A stretch of DNA of 64,000 bases. Origin: Brevundimonas bacteroides DSM 4726. GTDB lineage: Bacteria > Pseudomonadota > Alphaproteobacteria > Caulobacterales > Caulobacteraceae. The stretch lies in contig NZ_JNIX01000007.1 in assembly GCF_000701445.1 (NCBI RefSeq), positions 169,501-233,500 of the forward strand. Direction: 5' to 3'. A model generated the notes under the pieces. That model had not been told where the DNA came from. It searched no databases and saw only the letters and a program-made list of their open reading frames with translations. A program made the position numbers and the translations under genes. Of this stretch, positions 30,715-40,872 are shown one piece after another (within the stretch, counting starts at the first letter, position 1; each line of letters begins with the position of its first letter).

Positions 30715-31964
30715 CAGGTGCTCTCCATCCGCAGGCGCTTCAGGGCCAGCGCGTCGATCTCGCCGGATGCGATCTTGCAGAGCATTAGGAGCGACAGCTG
30801 CGCCCGCTCAACGAAGCTGTCGGGCCAGGCGAACTCGTCGGTTGAGTGGATCAGCCCGCCCCGGACGCCCAGGGTGTCGATGTTGGGCAGGCCCGCGGCG
30901 TGCAGGTTGTTGCCCTCGCAGACGCCGCCGGAGGGGGACCAGGCGATGGTCTGGCCCAGCAGTGCGCCGGTCTGGCGAACGGCCTCGAACAGGGCGGTTT
31001 GGGCGGCGTCCATCGGCTTCGGCGGGCGGGTGAAGCCGCCGTGCAGCGCCAGCGTCAGGCCTTCGAAGGGCGGGGAGGCGGCGATATCATTGATGGCGGC
31101 CTTGATCCAGTCGGCGGCGGCCTGGTCCGGGACTCGGACGTTGAAGCGAACCACGGCGTTGTCGGCCACGACGTTGAGCGCCCCGCCGCCCGAGATGCGC
31201 GCGACGTTGACGGTGACGCCGTCGCGCTGGCCGTTGAGCACGTGCAGCGCCGCCGCGACCACGGCGGCGCCGGCGACGGCGTTCCGGCCCTCGTCGAAGG
31301 CGCGGCCGGCGTGGGCAGCCTTGCCGGTGACGATCAGATGGAAGTTGCCGCTGCCCTTGCGGGCCCCGGCCAGGGTTCCGTCGGCCAGCGCCGGCTCATA
31401 GGTCATGCCCACATGGCCCCGCGCGCCGAGCTCGGCCAACAATGGTGCCGAAGCTGGCGAGCCGATCTCCTCGTCCGGCGACAGCAGGACGGTCCAGCCG
31501 ACGCGGTCCTTGTCCGGATGGGTCTCGAACGCCTCCAGCGCGCCGAGCATGACGGAAATGCCGCCCTTCATGTCGGCGATGCCGGGGCCGTTCAGCGCGC
31601 CGTCGGGGCGCGGGGTCACGGTCTGGAAGGCGCTGTCGGCCGGATAGACGGTGTCGTAGTGGCCGGTCAGGACGACCTGGATCGGCGCCTCGGGCCGGGC
31701 CGTGATCTTCAGGGCGTCCGCGCGGGCCTGGGGCCTGAGCGAGCCGTCATCGGCGACCGTGGAAAAGCCTTGGGTCGCAACACGCGTCACGTCGGCGGGC
31801 AGGCGGGCGGCTTCGGCCTCCAGCAATGCCAGGGTCGCCTCAAGCCCCTCGGCATGATCGCTGCCGGAGTTGACGTTGGCCCATTGGATCGCGCGGTCGA
31901 CAAGGACCGCGCCCCCCCGCCCGACCAGGTCGAGGGCGGCATGATCCTGCTGTAGAATCCGCAT
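30714..31964 (-). CDS. M20-family metallohydrolase heading the ast operon
   Basis: This is a 416-residue zinc amidohydrolase/peptidase. Metal-ligand segments are LTGHYDTVYP (His, Asp), GPGIADMKGGI (bridging Asp), LLSPDEEIGS (catalytic Glu pair), and a late IHSTDEF (His). A dimerisation-domain insert contains TGKAAHAGRAFDEGRNA. Related enzymes deacylate N-acyl amino acids. Its place at the head of the ast operon, with no astE nearby, suggests it may act as the succinylglutamate desuccinylase; this is inference. Confidence 0.88.
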   Translation of the reverse strand: MRILQQDHAALDLVGRGGAVLVDRAIQWANVNSGSDHAEGLEATLALLEAEAARLPADVTRVATQGFSTVADDGSLRPQARADALKITARPEAPIQVVLTGHYDTVYPADSAFQTVTPRPDGALNGPGIADMKGGISVMLGALEAFETHPDKDRVGWTVLLSPDEEIGSPASAPLLAELGARGHVGMTYEPALADGTLAGARKGSGNFHLIVTGKAAHAGRAFDEGRNAVAGAAVVAAALHVLNGQRDGVTVNVARISGGGALNVVADNAVVRFNVRVPDQAAADWIKAAINDIAASPPFEGLTLALHGGFTRPPKPMDAAQTALFEAVRQTGALLGQTIAWSPSGGVCEGNNLHAAGLPNIDTLGVRGGLIHSTDEFAWPDSFVERAQLSLLMLCKIASGEIDALALKRLRMEST

Positions 31965-32079
31965 GGACCGCTTCTAGCCGGGCGCGCGGCAAAGGTGAAC
32001 CCCGGCGATCGTCACAGCTCCGCTTGTGTAAGGGTTCCTTGTCATGTAAAGGATCATTGTCATTTGCAGGGAGGGCCCC

Positions 32080-32598
32080 ATGGCCAGCGTGATCACAGGA
32101 ATGAACCCCACCGCCCCGCTCCGGACCGAAGCGGACGCCGAAGCCGCGGCGAAGGCCAGCGCGATCTCGATCTTCATCGGGGTGATCGTCGCCCTGGTCA
32201 GCGTGGGCTGGTCCTTCGCCAATCCCCAGGCCATGCAGGACGCGGTCGCCTCGGCCGCCGGCGGGGGCGAGGTGAACGCTGAGGCCGCTGCGATGGGCGC
32301 GCAGTTCGCCCTGTATCTGACCGGTGGGCTCGCCCTGGTTCAGCTGATCTTCGGCATCGTGCAGTGGCGCAATCCGGGCAAGTGGATCGCCATTCTGTTT
32401 CTGGTGCTCTTGGCCTACGGCATCCTGTCGACGGCGGCGACGCCGCTGCTGGCGGGCATGGTCCCGAACGCGCCGGTGATCCCGACCTGGCAGATCGCTT
32501 TGTCGCTGGTAATCATGGTGATCCAGGTGGTGCTGCACATCGCGGGCCTGCGCGGCATCAACAAGCTGGATCAGTTCCAGATGGAAGCGGCGCGCTAA
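32080..32598 (+). CDS. Four-helix membrane protein, unknown
   Basis: This 172-residue protein has four hydrophobic helices (about residues 27-49, 70-97, 105-131 and 138-160) after a short polar N-terminus. A GGAGGG ribosome binding site is 6 bases upstream of the ATG. It diverges from the ast operon and converges on tamB, with which its stop overlaps by four bases. I do not recognise a named domain. Confidence 0.75.
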   Translation: MASVITGMNPTAPLRTEADAEAAAKASAISIFIGVIVALVSVGWSFANPQAMQDAVASAAGGGEVNAEAAAMGAQFALYLTGGLALVQLIFGIVQWRNPGKWIAILFLVLLAYGILSTAATPLLAGMVPNAPVIPTWQIALSLVIMVIQVVLHIAGLRGINKLDQFQMEAAR

Positions 32599-35500
32599 TC
32601 CGCGTCGCGGTTGGGGCGTCGGTCTTCGCGGCCCGTACCAGGCACGCGGGATTGGCGCCGCCAGCGGATCGACAGGCTGGCGTCGCCCTGGCCGCCGAAG
32701 CGTGAGCTGACCGCGAGGTTGCGGCGCACCTGCCATTCGACGTTGACGGCGGCTCCGCCTTCGCCGCCACCGATGATCTCCAGATAGACGTCGTCGGTGA
32801 TGTAGCGGCCGCCCGCCACCGTCAGGGCCGAAGCCTCGCCGCCGAAGGACAGGCGGTCCAGGCCGGCCAGTTCGCGCAAGTTTCCGATCACGTCGAAGCC
32901 GCCGCCGCCCGCCAGCGAGGCTACGCCCGCCGCCAGCTGAGCCGCCTCGAAGGCTGACAGCTGAGACGCCGAGCGGCCGAACAGAACCTGGGACAGGATC
33001 TCGTCCTGCGGCAGCTGGGGCGTGGAGGTCAGGGTGATCTCGGGCCGGGCCGCCGTGCCCGTGACGCGGATGGTGGCGGTCAGGGCCGGGTCATCGCGCG
33101 TGGCGGTAAGGTCGAGCCGGATCAGGGAAGGATTTGTCGACAGCGACACCGAGCCCCGTTCGTCGAAGACGAAGCGCTTGCCGGCGAAGTCGTAGTCGCC
33201 ACGGACGATGCGGGCCGTGCCGGTCAGCTGGGGCTGGCTGACCGTGCCCTGGACGCGGGCGTTGACGTTCAGGAGCACGTTCAGGCCTCGACCCGCGACG
33301 CGCACCTCGCCGCCCCGCGAGCGCAGGCGGATGTCCAGGCCGATCTGAGGACCGCGTGAAGCGGTGGCCGCCTCGTCGTCCTGGACGGGGTCGCCGCCGG
33401 GGCGGTTGATCTCGACCACGTCCATGCGGACGATGCCGCTGGAGCCCGGCGGATTGGCCTCGATCCGGGCTTCGTCAACGTTGATTTCGCCCGACAGGGT
33501 GATGTTGCCGTCGGCGGCGCGGACCACGGTCAGGGGACCGGAGGCGCGGGCCTCGGCGATGTCGTTGTCGATGATGCGGAAGCGGGTGAGGGCCAGCTCG
33601 AAGTTGGAGCCGGAGCCCTCGCGCAGGCCAATGCGGCCGTCGCCGGAGACCGTGCCGCCGGAACCATCGGTGGCGGTGAAGGTCTGGATCAGGGCGGTGG
33701 CGTCGTCGAAGCGGGCGGCCAGCGTCACGTCGTTCAGCGTCAGGCCCGAGCCGTTGTCGCGGAAGCGGCCCTGGGCCAGCGTCAGGTTGCCGTTGATGAG
33801 CGGCGCGGCCAGGGTGCCCCCCAGCGTAGCGGAGGCGTCGACCTGGCCGGCCAGGGAGCGTTCGCCGCCGAAGAAGACGTCCCAGATCGGCTGGATCTGG
33901 CCGTCGATGTCGACCTCGCCCGACATGGGCCGGGTGCGGGCGATGGCGAGGCGCAGGGGCGCGGCGGAGGCCTCGACCGGCAGGGTGACGTCGGCGGTGG
34001 CGGTGACGGCGTTCGTTCCGGACGCATCGGCCTGGAGCCGCAGGGTGTCGTTCACGAGCGTGGCGACCACGGCGCCGTCGACGCTGAGCCCGCGCGGGGC
34101 GTCGATGCTGCGCAGGCCGACGAGGCGTACGTTGGCCGAGCCGGAGAGGTCGTCGTCGGTTCCTCGAAGCGAGACGCGGCCGGTGACGCTGCCGCGCAGG
34201 TCGGGCGCGATGGAGCCCAGTTCGACGCTGGTCAGGTCGGCCTGGATGACGGCCGCGTCGGCGTCCTGACGCAGCTCGCCCAGCAGCACGCCGCCGCCGA
34301 TGGCGAGGTCGACGCGGGCGACGCGGCCGTCGCCGGCGAGCGCGATGACGGCGGGGTTGCGGGTCGAGAAGGCGATCTCGCGCACCCGGCCGTCGCCCGA
34401 CAGGGTGACGCTGGTGGCCTCGCCCTGGCGCGAGAAGACGCCGGAGCCGTCGAAGGCGACGGGCGTGGCGCCCCCCACGTCGGCGACGAGGGTGAAGGGC
34501 AGCCGCTCCAGCGTGCCGCGACCGTTCAGCTCGAGCGTGCGGATGGTGTAGCCCGACCCGGCGAAGCGGACGTCGCGGCCGGTCACGTCGAGAATGGCGG
34601 TCTCCGATCCCGCGCCCTCGGTCAGGCGCACTCGGCCGTCGGCGGTCCCGGCGGCGAGGAAGGCGCCGGGGCGCGCCGTGAACGTCAGATCGGCGCTGGA
34701 GGGCGTGTTGTTCGCGAGGGCGATGGAGCCCTGGGCCGTGACGCCGCCGGCGTTCAGGTCGACATCGGAGAGACGGATGCGGTGGCCGCCGAGGAAGAAG
34801 TTTCCCGACGCCCGGGCGGGGCCGTAGTTCGATCCGGCCGTCAGCATGACGCGGCCATCGGAGGCGTCGGCGCCCCGACGGAAGCTGAGGATCAGGTCGG
34901 CATCGGTCAGGCGGAGCGCGCCCGCCGCGAGGCTGGCGAATCGGGCTGTCAGGTCGGCGCGGGGCTGGGCGAGGGTGCCGGTCAGGGCGCCCTGTCCGGT
35001 CATGGCGCCGTCGATGGCGACCGGGCCGACGCCGAAGGGGCCGCGGGCGATCCAGTTCAGGGCGAGGCGGAGGCGACCCTGGGGCTCGATCACGCCGCGC
35101 GCCGAGGCTGTGCCGGCCGCCCCGGTCAGATTGGCGCGCTCGACGGCGATGCGACCGTCGTCGAGGCCGCCGACGAACTGAAGCCGGGGCGCGGCGCCGA
35201 GCAGGCGGTCGAGTTCCTCCAGCCCGGTGGCGAGGCGGGTTCCTCGTCCGTCGAAGTTGAGGGTCCAGGGCGCGCCGGAGCGGGTGGACGCCGCGGTGAT
35301 CGGGCCGCCGAAGGCGCCGCGCGCGCCCCGGCGGATGCGGCCGACGTCGGTGATGCGGGCGTCGCCCCGGAAGCTTAGGCCGCCGAGCAGGTTCCGTTGG
35401 CCGGCGCCCGTCAGGGTCAGAGCCTGGCCACGCGCGTCGATGCGCTGGAGCAGGAGGGCGCCGTCGGCGAGGCGGGCGGCTTCGAATTGCACGCGCGGCG

Positions 35501-36836
35501 AGGCCCCGAGCAGGGCGCCGACGATGCCGGCGCTGCGTCCTCCCGCCGCGGTCAGGTCGCCCGCGATCTCGTAGCGGCGGGCGTCGGCGGAGACCGAGAG
35601 GGGGCCGGAGACGACGGCGGCGGCGTAGCTGGCGAGCGTGGCCTGTTCCAGCCGCACGGCGCCGTCGAGCGCCCAGAGGTCCGCGTCCCCGGTGAAGACA
35701 CCCTCGTAGCGGGCCGGGCCGCCGGTCGGGGCGCCCGTCAGGCGGGTCAGTGACGGGGTGGAGACGGCGAGCGACACGCCCTCGTCCAGCACGCTGCGGT
35801 CGGTCAGGTTCACCCGGCCCCGGGCGCTGGACTGCAGGTTCTCGGATATCAGCCGCCAGGCGACGCCGTGGACCGTAGCGTCGTCGCCTTCCGGCACGGA
35901 GGCGAAGCCGAAGCGGGCCGTGCGGCCGATGCGGCGGACGAAGGGATCGAGCAGGTCCGAGCCGCTGAAGTCGAAATAGCCCGAGATGCGCGACCCGGAC
36001 GCGCCGTAACGGCCCCGGATGGTCAGGGGCGTGAAGTCGCCGGTGCGCACCGTGGCGCTTACCGCCTCTCCGTTGACCACGGCCGAGGCGTAGAAGGGCT
36101 GGTCGGGCGAATAGCCGAGCGACCCGGCCAGCGGGCCGCCGTTGGCCTCGTTGGCGCGCAGGTTCAGCCGCAGGTCCTCGGGGCCGTCGCCGATCGTGCC
36201 GACGAGGCGCAGATAGTCGCCCGGCCGGTTCAGACTGACGGCGTTGATGGTGGCGGATTTGTTTCCGCGACGCGGCGCGTTCGCCTCGCCGTTCAGGCGC
36301 CAGCGACCGTACTCCTTGGAGAAGCCTTCCAGCAGTTCGACGTTCGCCTGGAAACGGTCGATGTCGATGTCGAGCGGGAGGGGGCGGGGCGGGCGGCCGT
36401 CGGGCGGCTCGACCTGGGGGCGGCGCAGCAGCTGAATCCGATCCGCCGTGATCTCGGTGGCGTGGAAACGGCGGGTCAGGAGCGGCCAGTAGGTCCAGTC
36501 GACGCGCACATTGCGGGCGTCCAGCCAGACGCCCTGGGCGTCGGTGACGGTGACGCGCCGGAGGGTGAAGTCGTCGAACAGATCGCCCGACAGGCCCTCG
36601 ACGTTGATGCGGCCATAGCGGCCGATCTTCTTGCCCGCGACGAAGCTGGTGACCAGTTCGCGGCCCGGGCCGGAGACCAGATACATCCGCCCGCCGATGG
36701 CCAGGATCAGGGCGAGCGCCAGAAGGCCCGCGAGCGCCATGCCGCCGAAGAAGGCCAGGGCCTGCAACCGCGTGCGGCGACGCTTTTCGGCTTTCGCCGG
36801 GGTCTCGGGTTCGGGCGTCTCTGGCGTGTCGGTCAA
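32595..36836 (-). CDS. tamB: Translocation and assembly module subunit TamB
   Basis: TamB is a large inner-membrane-anchored periplasmic protein implicated with TamA in outer-membrane protein assembly and phospholipid transport. It has 1413 residues: an N-terminal signal anchor (ALAFFGGMALAGLLALALILAIGG), a very long repetitive beta-rich AsmA-like body, and the C-terminal DUF490 domain (VRGDYDFAGKRFVFDERGSVSLS, LPQDEILSQVLFGRSASQLSAFEAAQLA). Its start overlaps the tamA stop by four bases, so the two are coupled. Confidence 0.95.
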   Translation of the reverse strand: MTDTPETPEPETPAKAEKRRRTRLQALAFFGGMALAGLLALALILAIGGRMYLVSGPGRELVTSFVAGKKIGRYGRINVEGLSGDLFDDFTLRRVTVTDAQGVWLDARNVRVDWTYWPLLTRRFHATEITADRIQLLRRPQVEPPDGRPPRPLPLDIDIDRFQANVELLEGFSKEYGRWRLNGEANAPRRGNKSATINAVSLNRPGDYLRLVGTIGDGPEDLRLNLRANEANGGPLAGSLGYSPDQPFYASAVVNGEAVSATVRTGDFTPLTIRGRYGASGSRISGYFDFSGSDLLDPFVRRIGRTARFGFASVPEGDDATVHGVAWRLISENLQSSARGRVNLTDRSVLDEGVSLAVSTPSLTRLTGAPTGGPARYEGVFTGDADLWALDGAVRLEQATLASYAAAVVSGPLSVSADARRYEIAGDLTAAGGRSAGIVGALLGASPRVQFEAARLADGALLLQRIDARGQALTLTGAGQRNLLGGLSFRGDARITDVGRIRRGARGAFGGPITAASTRSGAPWTLNFDGRGTRLATGLEELDRLLGAAPRLQFVGGLDDGRIAVERANLTGAAGTASARGVIEPQGRLRLALNWIARGPFGVGPVAIDGAMTGQGALTGTLAQPRADLTARFASLAAGALRLTDADLILSFRRGADASDGRVMLTAGSNYGPARASGNFFLGGHRIRLSDVDLNAGGVTAQGSIALANNTPSSADLTFTARPGAFLAAGTADGRVRLTEGAGSETAILDVTGRDVRFAGSGYTIRTLELNGRGTLERLPFTLVADVGGATPVAFDGSGVFSRQGEATSVTLSGDGRVREIAFSTRNPAVIALAGDGRVARVDLAIGGGVLLGELRQDADAAVIQADLTSVELGSIAPDLRGSVTGRVSLRGTDDDLSGSANVRLVGLRSIDAPRGLSVDGAVVATLVNDTLRLQADASGTNAVTATADVTLPVEASAAPLRLAIARTRPMSGEVDIDGQIQPIWDVFFGGERSLAGQVDASATLGGTLAAPLINGNLTLAQGRFRDNGSGLTLNDVTLAARFDDATALIQTFTATDGSGGTVSGDGRIGLREGSGSNFELALTRFRIIDNDIAEARASGPLTVVRAADGNITLSGEINVDEARIEANPPGSSGIVRMDVVEINRPGGDPVQDDEAATASRGPQIGLDIRLRSRGGEVRVAGRGLNVLLNVNARVQGTVSQPQLTGTARIVRGDYDFAGKRFVFDERGSVSLSTNPSLIRLDLTATRDDPALTATIRVTGTAARPEITLTSTPQLPQDEILSQVLFGRSASQLSAFEAAQLAAGVASLAGGGGFDVIGNLRELAGLDRLSFGGEASALTVAGGRYITDDVYLEIIGGGEGGAAVNVEWQVRRNLAVSSRFGGQGDASLSIRWRRQSRVPGTGREDRRPNRDAD

Positions 36837-38632
36837 AACGCCTGACCGATGCTGACGTAGATTTGGAAGTCGGCGTCGCCCTCGCGCTTGTCGAGCGGGA
36901 AGGCGATGTCGGCGCGGATCGGTCCGAAGGACAGGTTGTAGCGCGCGCCGACGCCCACGGCGTAGCGCAGGTTGGAGAAGTCCGGCGCCTCGTCGAACCC
37001 GACGGCCCCGGCGTCGACGAAGGCGACGGCGCCGAAGTTGCGGCCCAGGTCACGGCGGATCTCGGCCGACACCTCGAACAGGCTGAGGCCGCCGCGCGGG
37101 GTGTTGTCGGGCAGGCGAGGGGCGACGCCCTGATACTCATAGCCCCGGACCGAGCCGCCGCCGCCCGAGTAGAACAGCCGGTCGGCCGGAATGGTCAGTC
37201 CGTCGCCGCCGAGGATGGAACCGAGCCGGATGCGCCCGGCGGCAACCGTCTTCGCCCCATCCTGCACCGGGATGTAGCCGGTCAGCTGGGCCTCGGCGCG
37301 GAGGAACAACAGCGAGTCCTCACCGGTCACAGCCGTGGGCTGGACGTTCAGCGTGGCGCGCCAACCTGTCGTCGGGTTCAGCGGATCGTTGGACTGGTCC
37401 AGATAGGCCGAACCGCGAGCCGTCAGGAGGGCTAGGTCGCGGCTGATGGCCAGGGGCGCCTGGGTGACGGGATCGAAGCGGCTCTCATCGTACTTGCCGG
37501 CGTCCAGGCCCAGGCCGTAGCTGAACCAGGAAGTCTTTCCGAGCCTCTGGCGGATGTCGGCGGCGAGAACGGCGGCCGTGCGTTCGTAGGCGTCGGTGTC
37601 CTCATTCACCACGGCGGCGGAAAGCGCCAGAGTCTGGCCGGGCTGGCGCCAGTGGGGCAGGGACAAATCCACGCCCAGACGGCTGTCGATATCAGCCAGG
37701 CGCAGCTGGAACCGCAGGGTGTCGGCGCGACCGAAGCGGTTATGATAGGTCCACAGACCTTCGATGCCCGAGCCGTCGGCGGTCGAGAAGGTGGCGCCGG
37801 CCTCGACGATCCGCCGGGGACGGTCGGTCAGGGTGACCATGACCGGCCGGGTTCCGTCCGGCAGCGCCTGATCCGCCGGGGTCAGGGCGACGTTGACGCC
37901 GTCATAGACGCCGGTTTCCAGAAGGCGGCGCTCCAACTCGGCGACCTGTTCGGGATCGTATCGATCACCTTCGCGCCAGGGAGCCAGGGCGGCGACCCAG
38001 GCCGGATTGGTGCGTCCCGCGGTCTCGACCCGAACGTCGTCCAGGCGCACCAGCGGGCCCGAGGCGATTCGATAGGTCGGAGCTACGGTGAGGGCGGCGT
38101 GGTCGACGACGACGCGGCGGGGCTGGACGGCGGCGTCGGGATAGCCCTGCTCGGTCAGGCTGGCGATGATCCGGCCTTCAGCGGCGATGACGTCGGCGGC
38201 GCGGCCGGGCTCGCCGGGCTCCAGATCCAGTTCGGCCCGGGCGGTCTGGATGACCTCTGGCGTCGGCTCTGGAGAAACCCACTGGATGGCCGGCTCGGCG
38301 AGCCTGAATCGTTCGCCGGGCTGGACGGAGACGATGGCGACCGGCGTCTCCTCGCCCTCGACGATGTCATCCAGCACCGGCTGATAGTAGCCCTCCGACC
38401 GCAACAGCGCCTCGGCGGACTCCAGTGCGGTTCGGGCGCGGCGACGCGCCTCGAAGCGGTTCGAAGGCGGGCCGTCGACCTCACCGATCGCCTGACGCAG
38501 CTGTGCGCGGAGATCGTCAGGCAGGTCGCCTCGGATCTCGGCGCGGGGATCGGCCCGGGCGACGCTGACACACAGCCCGGCCGCCAGAACCGCTCCGGCA
38601 AGGATGCTGAACTGGTGACTGGCTGGGGGCAA
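36833..38632 (-). CDS. tamA: Outer membrane assembly factor TamA (Omp85 family)
   Basis: This 599-residue Omp85-superfamily protein has a signal peptide (to about residue 27, AGLCVSVARA), POTRA-like repeats over about 30-260, and a 16-strand barrel. Barrel landmarks are GGGGSVRGYEYQGVAPR (the lid/RGY motif) and the terminal DFQIYVSIGQAF ending in Phe. It partners the overlapping tamB gene. It starts 90 bases before a separate lipoprotein gene on the same strand. Confidence 0.95.
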   Translation of the reverse strand: MPPASHQFSILAGAVLAAGLCVSVARADPRAEIRGDLPDDLRAQLRQAIGEVDGPPSNRFEARRRARTALESAEALLRSEGYYQPVLDDIVEGEETPVAIVSVQPGERFRLAEPAIQWVSPEPTPEVIQTARAELDLEPGEPGRAADVIAAEGRIIASLTEQGYPDAAVQPRRVVVDHAALTVAPTYRIASGPLVRLDDVRVETAGRTNPAWVAALAPWREGDRYDPEQVAELERRLLETGVYDGVNVALTPADQALPDGTRPVMVTLTDRPRRIVEAGATFSTADGSGIEGLWTYHNRFGRADTLRFQLRLADIDSRLGVDLSLPHWRQPGQTLALSAAVVNEDTDAYERTAAVLAADIRQRLGKTSWFSYGLGLDAGKYDESRFDPVTQAPLAISRDLALLTARGSAYLDQSNDPLNPTTGWRATLNVQPTAVTGEDSLLFLRAEAQLTGYIPVQDGAKTVAAGRIRLGSILGGDGLTIPADRLFYSGGGGSVRGYEYQGVAPRLPDNTPRGGLSLFEVSAEIRRDLGRNFGAVAFVDAGAVGFDEAPDFSNLRYAVGVGARYNLSFGPIRADIAFPLDKREGDADFQIYVSIGQAF

Positions 38633-38721
38633 ACGCGGGGCCTCGGGTCAGGATAGGTTTCGGCGGGCGGCCGAGACGACGTTTCCGCAACCAGCCAAAC
38701 ACGACAGCCTTGTGGCAGGGC

Positions 38722-38982
38722 CTAGTAGAACAGCGTCTCGCTTTCGGGCTGGACCGATTCGGCCGAGTTCGGATTGGCGGGCGGCAGCTGACCGTTGTCC
38801 AGCGGCGGCGGCTGATCCGTCGGCGCCGTCGTATCGGCGGCAGGGGCCGCCGCATCCTCGGCCGCGGGCGCAACCGGGGCCTCGATGGGCGGGGGCAGTT
38901 CCGCCTGGCGCGGGGCCGGTGCCTCGCAGCCGGACAAACCGAGAGCCAACGCCGAACCTGTAAACAAAATCAGACGCTTCAT
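38722..38982 (-). CDS. Small proline-rich lipoprotein
   Basis: This is an 86-residue protein with a lipoprotein signal (MKRLILFTGSALALGLSGC; lipobox LSGC, Cys19) followed by a low-complexity Pro/Ala-rich segment (PPPIEAPVAPAAEDAAAP). The start is ATG 38982, preceded by a GGGAGAAG ribosome binding site. No enzymatic domain is visible. It sits upstream of tamA on the same strand and may be a small envelope spacer or partner; that is speculation. Confidence 0.7.
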   Translation of the reverse strand: MKRLILFTGSALALGLSGCEAPAPRQAELPPPIEAPVAPAAEDAAAPAADTTAPTDQPPPLDNGQLPPANPNSAESVQPESETLFY

Positions 38983-39114
38983 GGAACTTCTCCCCCCGAT
39001 GTCGTGCGCACCAACGCGCGGCATGAATGCCCGTTCCATAGCTTGGCAGGGTCGTGTCGTCACGGGTCTGCGACTTCAACTGTTCCTTTGCTTCTCGGTG
39101 CCATCCTCGGCCAC

Positions 39115-40872
39115 ATGGGAGAGAGCGCAAGCATTTCTGCGAACGGCTGGGCCATGATCGCCCATGTCCGGTTCCGCGAGCTGAAGACGCGGATGGGCCT
39201 CGCCGTCTTCATCGCCGTCACGGCCTGGTTTCTGACGCGCGGCATGTGGCCGGCGATCTGGCTTGGCCTTGTGGCCACGACCCAGTTCGTGGACTGGCTG
39301 GCCTTCCGACGACTGAGACTTAACCCTTCGGTCGAACCGTCGCGTCTTTACAAGACCGTGCTGTGCGCGGTCGCGTCGATTAACGTCGTCATCTATTCCG
39401 GCATCGCGGTGATACTCTGGATCAATGGCGGAGACGCCGGACGGCTGTTCGCCTTGATTCAGGTGGCCGGGGGTCTGCTGCACGTCAGCCTGCACATGCA
39501 CCATGTCCGGCCGCTGCTTTTTTCGGCCGTCATCCCACACAGCCTCTACTTTCTGGGCATACCCATTGCGGATGGCATCGTCGCCGGGAGGTGGGAGGAC
39601 TTCCTGATCGCTATCGGTGGCGTGCTGTTCATGACTCACCTGGTCGTGGCCGTGCGTCAGAGTTCCATGACGACGAAGGCGCTGCAGGAGGCCAACGCCG
39701 AAGCCCAAGCCCAGCGCAGGAAAGCCGAAGTGGCCAGCGCCGCCAAGTCGGACTTCCTGGCTGTCGTCAGCCATGAGATCCGCACGCCAATGAATGCGGT
39801 CATCTCGGCGGCAAACCTGCTGCGTCGCACCCGGCTGGATCGGGAGCAGCGCGAGCATGTGTCAATGCTGCTGGACGCCGGCGACATGCTGGTGGGCTTG
39901 CTCAACGACGTGCTCGACTTCTCCAAGATCGAAGCCGGCAAGATGCAGCTGGAATCGTCGGAGATGGACCTGCGCGACAAGCTCGCCTCGCTTGGGCGCC
40001 TGTGGCAGCCGAAGGCCGAGGCCAACGGGGTCCGACTGGCCATCCAGATCGCGCCGAACGTGCCTGACTGCGTGCGGACCGATCCGCTGCGCTTCCAGCA
40101 GATGCTGTTCAATCTGCTTTCCAACGCCGTGAAGTTCACCGAGGACGGGTCGATCACTGTGTCCGTGGATTGGCGCGAGGCCGATCGGCGGCTTATCGTG
40201 GCGGTCGCCGACACCGGCTGTGGCATCGCCCCGGACCGGCTGGGCAACATCTTTGACAGCTTCGAACAGGCCGACGCGGGGACGACGCGCAAGTATGGCG
40301 GGACGGGGCTGGGTCTGGCGATCAGCCGCCGTCTGGCCGAGATCATGGGCGGCAGGCTGACGGCCGAAAGCGTTGTTGGCGAGGGCTCGACCTTCACCCT
40401 GGATCTGCCGGTCGAGCCGGTCCAGAGGACCGAAAACGCGCCGAAGCGCGCGGCGGCTGACGAGAACATGCTGGCCGGCCGGGTCATTCTCGCGGCGGAT
40501 GATCACGCGGTGAACCGGCACATCCTGTCGCTTCTGCTGGAGCCTCACGGGTGCCAGCTGGTGCTGGTCGAGAACGGCGCCGAGGCGGTCGAGGCGGCGA
40601 TGAGCCAACCCTTCGACGCCATTCTGATGGACATGCAGATGCCGGTGATGGACGGGCTGACCGCTACGGCGCGCATCCGGGCCGAAGGCATGAACCGCAA
40701 GACGCCGCTGATCGCCCTGACCGCCAATGCGATGGATGTGCACCGCGCCGCCTGGGACGCGGAGGGGGTCCACGCCTTTCTGACCAAGCCGATCGATCCG
40801 GTGCTGCTGGCTGCGACCCTGGCCGAGGCTTGCGCCGAGGCGGTCGAGGTGCGTGAGGCGGCGGTCGCCTAG
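39115..40872 (+). CDS. Hybrid sensor histidine kinase/response regulator
   Basis: This is a 585-residue membrane sensor. Five to six N-terminal hydrophobic helices (about residues 27-185) are followed by a HisKA domain with FLAVVSHEIRTPMNAV (phospho-His220). A HATPase domain has the N-box FNLLSNAVKFTEDG and glycine boxes VADTGCGIAP and GGTGLGLAISRRL. The C-terminal receiver has the acidic pair ADDHAVNRH, phospho-acceptor Asp506 in LMDMQMPVMDG and Lys in FLTKPID. The start is uncertain because no strong ribosome binding site is seen; ATG 39154 is an alternative. No cognate regulator is adjacent. The stop overlaps the convergent CoA-transferase stop. Confidence 0.92.
   Translation: MGESASISANGWAMIAHVRFRELKTRMGLAVFIAVTAWFLTRGMWPAIWLGLVATTQFVDWLAFRRLRLNPSVEPSRLYKTVLCAVASINVVIYSGIAVILWINGGDAGRLFALIQVAGGLLHVSLHMHHVRPLLFSAVIPHSLYFLGIPIADGIVAGRWEDFLIAIGGVLFMTHLVVAVRQSSMTTKALQEANAEAQAQRRKAEVASAAKSDFLAVVSHEIRTPMNAVISAANLLRRTRLDREQREHVSMLLDAGDMLVGLLNDVLDFSKIEAGKMQLESSEMDLRDKLASLGRLWQPKAEANGVRLAIQIAPNVPDCVRTDPLRFQQMLFNLLSNAVKFTEDGSITVSVDWREADRRLIVAVADTGCGIAPDRLGNIFDSFEQADAGTTRKYGGTGLGLAISRRLAEIMGGRLTAESVVGEGSTFTLDLPVEPVQRTENAPKRAAADENMLAGRVILAADDHAVNRHILSLLLEPHGCQLVLVENGAEAVEAAMSQPFDAILMDMQMPVMDGLTATARIRAEGMNRKTPLIALTANAMDVHRAAWDAEGVHAFLTKPIDPVLLAATLAEACAEAVEVREAAVA

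Noticed and set aside
33475-37140. A 1221-codon open frame in another frame of tamB
   Set aside because: Almost pure Arg/Pro/Ala composition with no recognisable fold; tamB in its own frame has all expected domains.
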